A DNA stretch of 10,944 nt, from contig JAJYZN010000089.1 of the NCBI GenBank assembly GCA_021799915.1, forward strand, positions 1 to 10,944, read 5' to 3'. The position numbers and the translations under genes were made by a program. This DNA comes from Actinomycetes bacterium (GTDB lineage: Bacteria; Actinomycetota; Acidimicrobiia; Acidimicrobiales; RAAP-2). This document shows positions 1-7,213 of this stretch, one piece after another (the stretch's first letter is position 1; every line of letters begins with the position of its first letter). The notes under the pieces are model-generated. The model saw nothing but the letters and a program-made list of their open reading frames with translations. It did not search any database and was not told the origin of the DNA.

Positions 1-2
1 CG

Positions 3-1244
3 GCGATCCCGGGATGGACCGCCTGGGCGGCCTCCAAGTGGCGGACGTTCTTCCGCTTGGGGCGGGACCCCGGCCGCACCGCGCCGTCGCTGCACACCGC
101 ATACCGGTCGCCCTCGATGGCGACCATCGACACCACCCGACCCGACCTCGGGGTGCTCACGGACCTCCCCCCAGGGACTCAGCTCGTGAGCGGGTCCGTT
201 CAATCTGGAGAGACCAGTGTGCTCCAGCCCCCACCAATCGAGGACTGGTCCGTCGTCCATGGCTCGTCACATAGTTCACTGGAGACCGGTCTGGTCGAAC
301 CGGCCGGATGGCACTACCAGGTCCATACCCTGGCGACACCGTCGAGCACCAGCGCGCTACAGGTGAAAGCGACCGACATTCCTGTATCTGTCCATACCGC
401 TGGACTCCTGCCCGGGGGTCGACAACGTGTCGTGTTGTCCACCCCGCTCGGTTCAGAGACGATTCTCGATGGCGACTTTTCCCAAGGACTATGGGGTCCG
501 GTCGGCAACTGCGACAGCGTGCCCGGCACCGCAGCTTCTGCCGACATTCGAGCCACCGTCATAAAGGGCGCCGGTCCGGGGTCCACCCCGGCACTGCGCC
601 TCAGTGCCCGCGCCGACCGCGCATGTGAGGCGGGGGACTTGGACTGGTCAGGTGGATCCGTGCTCGTGGAGCTCTCCTATCGGGCGCTTGCAGGTGGAGC
701 GCCCGCCATCTGCGTGTGGGAGGAAGGCCCTGACGTCTGCGCCACAATCCCGTCACTCTCGGATGTGAGCGGCTGGCACCACCTCCAGGTGGTCGTGACG
801 CCTGAGCCCCGTACGCAGAGGTTGCTCCTCTTCCTGTACGCCACCCCATCTTCGGTCGGTCAGGCGGCGGTATCCGAGTTCGCCGATGTCAGCGTGTACG
901 ACTTCACCACACGCGGGCAACCCATTCTCATAGGGACTCCCGAGCGTCGGCAGGACACTGCAACCCATCTCCTGACCTCGTCGAGTGCTTTTGCCTCGTC
1001 GTGGTCTGGACCGGCGGGCAGCCACCACGTCCTTGTCGACGGGGTTCGAAACGGGTGGCTAATGCCAGATCCTGCATCTACGCGATTCGAATCCGCTGAG
1101 AGCTATAAACCTGCCTGGCTGTTCACCCTGGGCTGGGTCACGAGTCTGGCGACCGTCGCAGCATTCACGGTCGGCCTGGTGGTGATCCTCGAGCAGAGGC
1201 GGCGTCGATACCGCTCCGTGCATGAGCCGGCGAGACGAGAGTGA
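3..1244 (+). CDS. C-terminal part of a membrane-anchored protein with a jelly-roll-like sugar-binding domain (5' partial)
   Basis: The frame is open to the left edge. A TTG at 57 is available, but coding continues upstream (AIPGWTAWAASKWRTF) with no stop, so the true start lies outside the window. Numbering from 57, residues about 138-280 begin DGDFSQGLWGPV, the usual opening of a carbohydrate-binding jelly roll, and continue with alternating beta-strand patterns (VLVELSYRAL, HHLQVVVTPEP). Near the end come VLVDGVRNGWLMPD, one hydrophobic helix (about 352-376) and a basic tail (QRRRRYR), so the C-terminus is probably cytoplasmic. The DG-x-x-NGW motif followed by a membrane helix resembles the end of large AftD/DUF3367-type arabinofuranosyltransferases, but the catalytic part is not visible and this is only a suggestion. 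It ends 28 bp before the GT2 gene and probably shares its transcript. A role at the cell surface on a glycan is inferred from domain and context. Confidence 0.6.
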   Translation, partial: AIPGWTAWAASKWRTFFRLGRDPGRTAPSLHTAYRSPSMATIDTTRPDLGVLTDLPPGTQLVSGSVQSGETSVLQPPPIEDWSVVHGSSHSSLETGLVEPAGWHYQVHTLATPSSTSALQVKATDIPVSVHTAGLLPGGRQRVVLSTPLGSETILDGDFSQGLWGPVGNCDSVPGTAASADIRATVIKGAGPGSTPALRLSARADRACEAGDLDWSGGSVLVELSYRALAGGAPAICVWEEGPDVCATIPSLSDVSGWHHLQVVVTPEPRTQRLLLFLYATPSSVGQAAVSEFADVSVYDFTTRGQPILIGTPERRQDTATHLLTSSSAFASSWSGPAGSHHVLVDGVRNGWLMPDPASTRFESAESYKPAWLFTLGWVTSLATVAAFTVGLVVILEQRRRRYRSVHEPARRE

Positions 1245-1260
1245 CGAACGGCAGCGAGAG

Positions 1261-1266
1261 AGGAGG
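1261..1266 (+). promoter_or_regulatory. Ribosome binding site of the first GT2 gene
   Basis: AGGAGG followed by GGG, six bases before the ATG at 1273. This strong site decides the start over the out-of-frame GTG at 1269. Confidence 0.75.
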
Positions 1267-1272
1267 GGGTGA

Positions 1273-1920
1273 ATGGCCAACCCATTGAAGGCCTGGCTCG
1301 TGGTGCCGGCGTTCGAGGAAGAAGCCACGCTGGCGCGCTGCCTCGATGCTGTTGACCACGCCGCGCTGCCTGCTGGGGTTGAGTGGGGGGAGTGGCTCGT
1401 CATCGATGATGCGAGTACTGACGCCACCTCGGCCATCGCAAAGGGGTGGGCAGACGGTCATCGCCTGCGCCATCTGAAGGTGGTCACCAAGGAGCACCGC
1501 CAGGGAAAGTGGCACTCCCTGGAGCAGGCCAGGCAGCGCTTCCTCTCCTTCGCCGGACCAGACGACGTGCTGGTCGCAATCGACGCAGACGTAGCCGTGG
1601 ATACCGGGGCATTGGTGGCGCTCCTGGCTCCTTTCGTCGTCGAACCGGCACTGACGGCAGCGTGGGGCATCAGCCGGCCGACCGGTGAGAGACGAGGCCG
1701 ACGAGCCTCCACGTTCCAGATGCAGCTTGTTCACGATCTCGCCTCCGAGCTTGGACCCGACGTAGCGCGGGCCGGAGGTTGCCTCTACGCGCTTCGGCCC
1801 CAGCGCCTGCCGGACTTCGCCTGGGAGGATGGAGACGTGGTCGACGATCTTCAGCTCTCTGAAGACTTTGGCTACCACGAGGAGCTATGCCGTTCGGTTC
1901 CAGAGGGGTGGCGTGGGTGA
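1273..1920 (+). CDS. Family 2 glycosyltransferase, frame-disrupted (C-terminal part continues in another frame)
   Basis: This encodes a GT-A fold glycosyltransferase expected to transfer a sugar from a nucleotide- or lipid-linked donor during surface glycan assembly. Visible motifs are the N-terminal strand WLVVPAFEEEATL (about 8-20), the nucleotide-binding IDDASTDAT (44-52), the metal-binding DAD (104-106) within VAIDADV, and the acidic WEDGDVVDD (184-192). The 215-residue product is short for the family and ends in CRSVPEGWRG followed by TGA. The -1 frame carries the missing tail: VAWVTPAAGLGDFHRQT, and about 70 residues later TWQVARSTKG, a typical C-terminal end for this group. Adding one G to the four-G run at 1905-1908 gives the continuous reading VPEGVAWVTPAAG. 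This is therefore a one-base deletion, a sequencing error or a slippage site. No acceptor or donor can be named. Confidence 0.75.
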   Translation: MANPLKAWLVVPAFEEEATLARCLDAVDHAALPAGVEWGEWLVIDDASTDATSAIAKGWADGHRLRHLKVVTKEHRQGKWHSLEQARQRFLSFAGPDDVLVAIDADVAVDTGALVALLAPFVVEPALTAAWGISRPTGERRGRRASTFQMQLVHDLASELGPDVARAGGCLYALRPQRLPDFAWEDGDVVDDLQLSEDFGYHEELCRSVPEGWRG

Positions 1921-3113
1921 CGCCCGCCGCCGGCTTGGGCGACTTTCATCGCCAGACCAGCCGATCCATAGCCACCCGTCGTGCGGCACAACTGGCGAAT
2001 CCGACGGCGCAATCTGGTGCGCCCGACCACCGGGCCGTCGCGCGGATCGCGATCCGAGCGGGATTGGATGACCCCGGTGGCCTTGTAGCTTATTCCTTTG
2101 CTCGGGCAATCAGCGCCCTGCGTACCGCGTTGGGTGCACAGGATTCGCTGCGTACCTGGCAGGTCGCTCGATCCACCAAGGGTGGTAGCCACCCGGAAGC
2201 GTCCGAGCATGCCCGAGTGCGAGAACTCGCTGCCAAGGCTCAGCTTGGCGTTCGCACCGCCTCCTTTGTTCGGAACTGGCCGTCGGTGCTGGTCACTTAC
2301 GGCTGGAACCGCGGCCGTGCTCCAGCGAAGCAGGCAGCGGAGATGGAGTTCCATTTCCGCGACGGGACGAGGATCGTTTGTTTGCGCGGCCAGACTTCCG
2401 CTTACCCGGTGTTCGAGGTATTGATAGACGACGCTTATCGGATCGGGGTGCTGCGGCGCCTGCTGCCCGACGGGCCCATCGCCGTCGTCGACGTTGGTGC
2501 CCACGTCGGGTCGGCATCAGTGGCATTCGCCCGTGGCCTCTCGGTTCGCTCCGTGGTCTGTGCCGAGCCGTCGCCTACCTCTGCGGCTCTGCTTCGACGG
2601 AACCTGGCAGCCAACGCGATACCGTCCACGGTGGTCGAGGCAGCGGTGGGCGCGGCCGCCGGCTCCGTCCAGCTCATTGGTGCATTGGCTGGATCGTGGG
2701 CGGCAGCGGTGTCACGCGCCGAAGAGCCCTCTGATCCCTCTATCGACATGCTCAGAGTTCCCATGGTCGCTATGTCGGATCTGCTGGCCCGGGCGGGTAA
2801 CGGTCCGGTGGTGGTCAAGATGGATTGCGAGGGCTCCGAGTATGAGATCGTCGCGGGCACTCCGGCTGCTGCTTGGGACACCGTCTGTGCGATCGTCTTG
2901 GAGTACCACCCCGTGGCGGAGACCGGGGGATGGTCGTGGTTGGTCGAGCGGCTGGCTGCACTGGGATTCCGACTGGTGTGGCACGCACCTATCGCACAGC
3001 CACTCGGCCAGGGCACCGCGTGCTTCGTGAGGGCCCGGCCCCGGGGGCAATCCGCCGGCGGTCAGTGCGGAGGACGTGAGCCCGTCGACGACGGGCAGGC
3101 GGGTGGCACGTGA
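1887..3113 (+). CDS. FkbM-family SAM methyltransferase, preceded in frame by the tail of the GT2
   Basis: The 408-codon frame has two parts. Codons 1 to about 100 are the displaced C-terminal end of the upstream GT2 and probably do not start at the ATG at 1887, which lacks a convincing ribosome site. Codons from about 111 form an FkbM methyltransferase, which O-methylates sugars or other small substrates using S-adenosylmethionine. A possible independent start is the GTG at 2217, giving 298 residues. Motif I is VVDVGAHVGSASVAFARG (about 200-217 of the long frame), followed by the acidic VVCAEPSP and the FkbM-typical VVKMDCEGSEYEIVAG (about 309-324). The tail from about 385 is Gly/Arg-rich and low complexity. 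Its stop overlaps the next gene's GTG (GTGA at 3110-3113), so translation is probably coupled. With the upstream lesion repaired, GT2 and FkbM read as one fused protein. Methylation of a glycan is inferred from neighbours. Confidence 0.8.
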   Translation: MPFGSRGVAWVTPAAGLGDFHRQTSRSIATRRAAQLANPTAQSGAPDHRAVARIAIRAGLDDPGGLVAYSFARAISALRTALGAQDSLRTWQVARSTKGGSHPEASEHARVRELAAKAQLGVRTASFVRNWPSVLVTYGWNRGRAPAKQAAEMEFHFRDGTRIVCLRGQTSAYPVFEVLIDDAYRIGVLRRLLPDGPIAVVDVGAHVGSASVAFARGLSVRSVVCAEPSPTSAALLRRNLAANAIPSTVVEAAVGAAAGSVQLIGALAGSWAAAVSRAEEPSDPSIDMLRVPMVAMSDLLARAGNGPVVVKMDCEGSEYEIVAGTPAAAWDTVCAIVLEYHPVAETGGWSWLVERLAALGFRLVWHAPIAQPLGQGTACFVRARPRGQSAGGQCGGREPVDDGQAGGT

Positions 3114-4147
3114 TCGAGTCCGCTGACAGCCGACCGCTCGTGAGCGTGGTGATCCCGACCTACCGCCGCGCTGCCAAGCTCGACCGGCTGCTCGGCTCTC
3201 TCGCCGAGATGCCGTACCCGAACCTCGAAATTCTCGTGGTCGACAACGCTGCTTCCGAGGATACGGCTGCCGTCGCCGCACGGCACCGCGGTGTACGCTA
3301 TGTGGCACTGGAAAGGAACGTGTTCAGCGCTGGCGCGCGGGCCGCAGGTGAAAGGCTGTGCCACGGGGAGTACGTCCTGTTCATCGACGACGACAACGTG
3401 GCTTCACGAGAGCTGGTCCCTGCCCTGGTGGCAGCGATGGAGCATGACCGCTCGATCGGCGTCGCTGGACCTCTTATGTACTTGTTCGACGGTCATGGGA
3501 AGGTCTACTGCGCGGGGGGATTCGTGACGCACTTTGGGATGGTGCGGTACGCAGTCGAAGTCCCTAAGGGATCTGGAGTGATCACCGGAACCTTCCCACC
3601 GACTTTCGATGTGGACTTCCTTCCGAATTGTTTCCTAGTACGCCGTTCGGTGTTCCGCTGCGGTATCGGATTTGATCCAGAGGTGTTCCCTCACAACTGG
3701 TCGGAGCCGGATTTCTGCTTTCGTGTCCGGGCGGCGGGGTTGCGCGTCGTGGTCGTTCCTGCTGCGTCGGAGTCCCACGATATTGGCTACACCGGGATGC
3801 TCACTCGCTCGCATAACGCATCCGTTATCTACGACCAGGCCCGCTCTCGCATCGCCTTCCGCAAACGTCACATCAATGGCTGGAGAGCATGGCTGAGCTT
3901 TGGATCCCTCGTGTTCCCACTGTCGTCGATCGTCTTCTTACGGGCGATCCTGCGATCCGATGAGACCGTACCCTCCCTGAAGGCGTATGTGGCTGGGACC
4001 GTCGACGGGTTGCGCCAGGAGGTCTCCCCACTTCCCAAAGAGTGGACCCCCGAATTGGGCGTCCGAGAGTGGTGTTACCGGCCTGATTCCAGACTTCCTG
4101 GTGCGTCCAGCAGCTCGGGCGCACAATCCCCAACTGAAAGGACGTAG
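3110..4147 (+). CDS. Family 2 glycosyltransferase, rhamnosyltransferase-like
   Basis: The intact 345-residue protein starts at a GTG that overlaps the stop of the FkbM gene. VSVVIPTYRRAAKLDRLL (about 11-28) and ILVVDNAASEDT (41-52) form the nucleotide-binding half. FIDDDN (91-96) holds the metal-binding aspartates. NWSEPDFCFRVRAAG (196-210) is the acidic acceptor-side motif, where WxExDFxxR is common in rhamnosyl- and galactofuranosyl-type GT2 enzymes. A hydrophobic stretch at about 261-280 suggests contact with the inner face of the membrane. The likely job is adding a sugar to a surface polysaccharide or glycolipid; the exact sugar cannot be told. The last dozen residues are Ser/Gly/Thr-rich and unlike a conserved end. 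The TAG stop lies at or beside the 5' end of the group II intron, so the tail may have been altered by that insertion. Confidence 0.85.
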   Translation: MIESADSRPLVSVVIPTYRRAAKLDRLLGSLAEMPYPNLEILVVDNAASEDTAAVAARHRGVRYVALERNVFSAGARAAGERLCHGEYVLFIDDDNVASRELVPALVAAMEHDRSIGVAGPLMYLFDGHGKVYCAGGFVTHFGMVRYAVEVPKGSGVITGTFPPTFDVDFLPNCFLVRRSVFRCGIGFDPEVFPHNWSEPDFCFRVRAAGLRVVVVPAASESHDIGYTGMLTRSHNASVIYDQARSRIAFRKRHINGWRAWLSFGSLVFPLSSIVFLRAILRSDETVPSLKAYVAGTVDGLRQEVSPLPKEWTPELGVREWCYRPDSRLPGASSSSGAQSPTERT

Positions 4148-4680
4148 CTGCTGAACCAACCGAGCGAGAAGCTCACGACAGCCAGCCGGTGCGAGTCCGG
4201 TCCTGGGAGATGCCAGGGTCCCAGGTAGCACGGTTCCCGGCGTCAGGGGAGACCCGAGCGTCGAAGCGGAGCAACAAAGCCTCCCTGGTGAAGGCGAGCA
4301 ACTAGCCGGTCTGCAACATCACGTGAAACCTGTAGCGTCGTCACTGGACCCCCCGCCAATGGCGGGGACAAGGGGGAGCCGAGCCTGTCAAGAGAAGGCG
4401 AAGGCCACGGACGGCACCAGAGAACCTCGAGCGGGTGCCCAAGAACCCCCCGGCGCATGGGGTGTTGAACGGTCAGAAGGTTGTCGTGGGAACTGGAGAG
4501 AGCCGTCTCGGCCCCGGGCATGCGGCCCGGGAAGCGATGCTGTGTCTATAACCGGTGACCCCGGGAAGTGGCAGGCGGTCGAGCGGCAGTCGGAGGGGGT
4601 CGTAGTAGTGACGATGGCGAGGACAACACAACCTCGCCGGAGCGACGGACCCCTGCTTCTTCGGCGCACTTCGGTGCCAA

Positions 4681-4689
4681 GGAAGGGGA
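4681..4689 (+). promoter_or_regulatory. Ribosome binding site for the intron reverse transcriptase
   Basis: GGAAGGGGA lies seven bases before the GTG at 4697, in the frame that carries the N-terminal part of the reverse transcriptase. This makes GTG 4697 a better start than the ATG at 4568, which falls in the structured intron region. Confidence 0.45.
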
Positions 4690-4696
4690 CTGGCCA

Positions 4697-6083
4697 GTGC
4701 CCGCAGAGGGTCTAGATCAGCCAGACAGTCCGAACGCAAACCACGATGGCCCGGCTCCGTTGCGAGCACGGACCTTGCGGCGTGCTGACGGCCTGGACGC
4801 CCCCCGTGCCTTGCAACGGGTGCTCTACCGCACTGCCAAGCAGCAACCGCAACGTCGGTTCCACGCCCTGTATCACCACGTCGCCCGTATCGACATTTTG
4901 TGGAGGGGATGGTCCGACGTCCGTGCGAACCTCGGAGCCCCGGCATCGATGGCGTGACCATCGATGATGTGGAGGAGTCCGGGGTGAGCGCCTTCGTGGA
5001 GGAGATCGCCGAGGCGTTGATGGCCGGGACCTACCGACCCCAACCACTGCGACGGGTCCTCATCCCCAAGGCCGAACCGGGGAAGTTTCGCCCGCTCGGC
5101 ATACCCACCATCCGCGACCGCGTGGTCATGGCGGCGGCGAAGATCGTTCTCGAACCAATCTTCGAGGCGGACTTCTCCCCGGTGAGTTTCGGGTTCCGCC
5201 CGAAGCGGTCGGCCATCGACGCCTGTGAGGCGATCAGGGCCGACGCCAACAAGGGAAGGGAATGGGTGCTTGACGCCGATGTGGCGGACTGTTTCGGGAG
5301 CTTCGATCAGGACGCCGTCATGGCCCAGGTGGCCAGACGGGTGAGTGATCGCAAGATGCTGAAGTTGATCCGCTCATGGCTGAGGGCCGGGGTGCTCGAA
5401 GGAGGAATCGTCAAGGACACCGAGACCGGAACCCCCCAGGGGTCTCCGATTTCTCCCCTGTTGGAGAACGTCGCCCTGCACGTCCTCGATGAGGAATGGC
5501 AAGCGAAATGCAGCCGACTTGGGAAACTGTCGAGGTATGCGGATGACTGTGTCATCCTCTGTCCCACTCAGAGCCGGGCCGTAGAGGCCCGTCGACGGGT
5601 GGCAGAGATCCTGGGCCGCGTCGGGCTGTAGCTGCACCCTGACAAGACCAGGATCGTGTGTCTCACCAGAGGGGAGCAGGGTTTCGACTTTCTCGGTTTC
5701 CACCACCAGATGGTGGAGTCGAGGAAGTGGCGGGGCACGTACTACCTGCAACGGTGGCCGTCGAAGCGAGCCATGGCCTGTCTCAGGGCCAAGGTGCGTA
5801 ATGAGACGACCGCCGTCACGTAGGACGGTCGATCGAGTGGACGGTGGAGCAACTGAACCCGATCCTTCGGGGTTGGGGGAACTACTTCCGCTGGGACTCC
5901 GAGGCCAAGTTTGTGGCCATCGACAGCTACGTCCACGAGCGGGTGGGGCTGTTCGCTTCCAAGTAGCACGGGCTCTCGGGGCGCAACTGGAAGCGCCGCT
6001 TCACGGTGAAGCGGTACCAGAGCCTCGGAGCTCATCGCCTCTCTGGGACGGTGCGGTACGTCGCTGCGCATGCCTCGCGGTAA
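4697..6083 (+). pseudogene. ltrA: Group II intron reverse transcriptase/maturase, inactivated by two frameshifts and two stops
   Basis: An LtrA-type protein that would reverse-transcribe the intron and help it fold. Segments in order: the N-terminal RT0 region in one frame ([16 protein letters not shown] to DVRANLGAP); then [11 protein letters not shown], the [15 protein letters not shown] block, [23 protein letters not shown] and the catalytic YADD (5536-5547) in the next frame; then FDFLGFHH; then the maturase domain (WTVEQLNPILRGWGNYFRW, VHERVGLFASK, GRNWKRRFT, GTVRYVAAHASR) in a third frame, ending in TAA at 6081. Lesions: a one-base loss in the C/G run at 4938-4943; TAG at 5629-5631 where LQLHPDKT is expected (CAG to TAG); a -1 shift close to 5811-5820; and TAG at 5964-5966 where a basic residue is expected before HGL. 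The protein ends after the maturase domain with no HNH endonuclease. The full reading would be about 460 residues, normal for this subgroup. Confidence 0.9.
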
Positions 6084-6094
6084 ACGATGTCGGG

Positions 6095-6128
6095 AAGCCG
6101 TGTGCGGGAGAACCGCATGCACGGTTTG
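6095..6128 (+). ncRNA. Group II intron domain V
   Basis: A 34-base hairpin with the catalytic AGC triad at 6096-6098, lower stem AGCCGT/ACGGTT, a short internal bulge, upper stem TGCGG/CCGCA and a GAGA (GNRA) tetraloop. This is the most conserved part of group II introns and here it looks intact, in contrast to the damaged protein gene. Confidence 0.88.
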
Positions 6129-6200
6129 AAAGGGGGCTGCTGGGGACAGCAGGCGAGCACCTCGGAGATACGAAGATGCGCCAAAGTGACGACCCCTCAC

Positions 6201-6488
6201 CGGGCCACCGTCAGTCGCGGAGTGGTCAATCGCTCAACCAGCGACCTACCTCACACATAGAGCCGCCCGACCTCGTTTGAGTAGCCGCGGCCCGCTGGAT
6301 CTTCAGCTTCGGGTTGGCCGAGGTGGCGAGCTCGATGGGCGGCCAGAAGCTCGACACCCCGATCGTGGCCGCTGACAGACCGGTTCTTGATCGACGGCCT
6401 GCCGTGCTTCCGATTACGACCCAGGCGTCGGAGGGAAAGAGGCGAATGCGAAGCTCTTCAACCGAGAGATGCTTCTGACCTTACCGGG
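6201..6488. other. Gene-free stretch between the intron and the nitroreductase gene
   Basis: I find no intact gene here on either strand. The middle (6281-6375) holds a repeat-protein remnant, listed separately. The flanks, 6201-6280 and 6376-6488, show nothing I recognise, and no clear terminator for the nitroreductase gene. The stretch looks like leftover DNA from an older gene disrupted by insertions or deletions. Confidence 0.5.
6281..6375 (+). pseudogene. Remnant of a GIFSFG-repeat protein
   Basis: In the frame starting at 6281 the DNA reads VAAARW, IFSFGLAEV, ASSMGGQKL and DTPIVAA in succession. This matches the repeat in the right-edge hydrolase ([33 protein letters not shown]) over about 30 residues. 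The match also holds at DNA level: GATCTTCAGCTTCGGGT, ATGGGCGGC and CCGATCGT are shared with the minus-strand copy near 10,790-10,860. An in-frame TGA at 6278-6280 lies just upstream, and downstream the frame soon becomes unrecognisable, so this is a fragment and not a gene. It lies on the opposite strand to the hydrolase. Confidence 0.6.
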
Positions 6489-7100
6489 TCACCAACTCGC
6501 GCGGTGGACCCGTTCGACGACGTCGGGACCCGGACGGGTGAGGGAGGCCGATGGGTGGTCGCGACCGTCGGGGTGACCCAGGAGCACGGTCCCAAAAAGG
6601 CGCCAGCCGTCGGGAACACCGTAACGGGAGAGCACGGCGTCCTCGTTGCGGAAGTTCCCGAGGAAGCAGGCCCCCCACCCCCGGTCGACTGCGCCGAGCA
6701 ACACGACCATGGTGGCAAATGCCGCGTCGCCGTACCAGTAGGGGACCGGCCAGGACCCTGGACCTGTCCCAAGGCCCGACTCGCGTTTGTCGCTGGCTCG
6801 GTACCGCTCGACGTAGGCATCGGGCCGGGTGAGGGACAGGGCAACGACCGAGGCTCGGGAGAGTCCCGGCCATCGGGGGGAGCGAGCCCGCCACGATGGG
6901 GTAGTGGCCTCCTCCCAGTAGCCCGCAGTCTCGTCGGGCCCGGCCATCCACAGCCAGGCAGTCCCCCGGGTGTGCCCGGCGGTGGGGGAGTGGAGGCTCT
7001 CGGCCAGGAGCCCAGCGACCAGGTCGGGTGTGACGGGGCGGCTCGAGAAGCTTCGGACCATCGAACGCCTGCTGACGGCATCTCTCAGCTCCACGCGCAT
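6489..7100 (-). CDS. Nitroreductase-family protein
   Basis: A 203-residue protein of the FMN-dependent nitroreductase fold, which reduces nitro compounds, quinones or other small substrates with NAD(P)H; the natural substrate is unknown. Features are RRSMVRSFSSRPV near the N-terminus (11-23, the FMN phosphate-binding region), SPTAGHTRGTAWLW (38-51) for the second FMN-contact loop, the mid-protein DAAFATMVVLLGAVDRGWG (125-143) helix, and ACFLGNF (144-150), which matches the conserved strand and turn before the C-terminal end. The length is usual for the family. The ATG at 7098-7100 is preceded directly by AAGGGGG, an unusually close ribosome site, so a slightly different start is possible. It is transcribed away from the MoeB-like gene. 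The region between the substrate-loop and mid-protein helix (about 60-120) is atypical, and the branch of the family cannot be given. Confidence 0.8.
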   Translation of the reverse strand: MRVELRDAVSRRSMVRSFSSRPVTPDLVAGLLAESLHSPTAGHTRGTAWLWMAGPDETAGYWEEATTPSWRARSPRWPGLSRASVVALSLTRPDAYVERYRASDKRESGLGTGPGSWPVPYWYGDAAFATMVVLLGAVDRGWGACFLGNFRNEDAVLSRYGVPDGWRLFGTVLLGHPDGRDHPSASLTRPGPDVVERVHRASW

Positions 7101-7213
7101 CCCCCTTCACATCGGTCCCGGCGAGCGGGAATGTTGACCAAGCTGGTAGGGTTTCATTAGGACACAGCCAGCGAACGGGCACTTCGCCCGCACCCCTGCC
7201 GTGGAGGAAGATC
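7101..7213. promoter_or_regulatory. Shared divergent promoter region
   Basis: This 113-bp gap separates the divergent nitroreductase and MoeB-like genes, so promoters for both must lie here or inside the genes. On the plus strand TTGACC (7134-7139) resembles a -35 box, with weak -10 candidates TTAGGA or TAGGAC 17-18 bases later. No clear operator or palindrome is seen. The assignment rests mainly on position. Confidence 0.3.
7203..7210 (+). promoter_or_regulatory. Ribosome binding site of the rhodanese-MoeB gene
   Basis: GGAGGAAG ends three bases before the ATG at 7214, with the GGAGG core six bases away. It supports that start. Confidence 0.7.

Larger units (their letters stand above)
4143..6200 (+). 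mobile_element. Degenerate group II intron with reverse transcriptase remnant
   Basis: This is a self-splicing ribozyme retroelement. The 5' part (to about 4690) has no convincing gene and is full of short inverted repeats, as expected for intron domains I-IV. One example is the hairpin around CCGGTGCGAGTCCGG at 4186-4200, which resembles a domain I hairpin found some tens of bases inside bacterial introns. The reverse transcriptase follows, then domain V at 6095-6128 and a possible domain VI (AGGGG at 6131-6135 with CCCCT at 6193-6197; candidate branch A at 6192; end AC at 6199-6200). The 5' end is uncertain: GTGCG at 4189 matches the consensus start, but the hairpin argument favours a start nearer 4143. 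The 3' end is also approximate. There is no endonuclease domain, so the element is of the En-minus kind. With its protein broken it is probably immobile unless helped in trans. Confidence 0.75.

Noticed and set aside
1165..1878. Minus-strand open frame of 237 codons opposite the first GT2
   Set aside because: No ribosome site or family motif is seen, and the plus strand carries clear GT2 motifs across the same bases.
4170..4210. tRNA-like T-arm (CCGGTGCGAGTCCGG)
   Set aside because: No acceptor, D or anticodon arms fit around it. It sits at the start of the group II intron and is better read as a domain I hairpin.
4568..4696. An earlier start (ATG 4568) for the reverse transcriptase
   Set aside because: The added residues are low complexity and fall in the structured intron RNA. 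GTG 4697 has a better placed ribosome site.
5629..5966. TAG read as an amino acid (stop-codon reassignment) in the reverse transcriptase
   Set aside because: Two in-frame TAGs occur at positions expected to be Gln and a basic residue, but the same gene also has two frameshifts, and TAG at 4145 ends the GT2 gene. Decay explains everything more simply.
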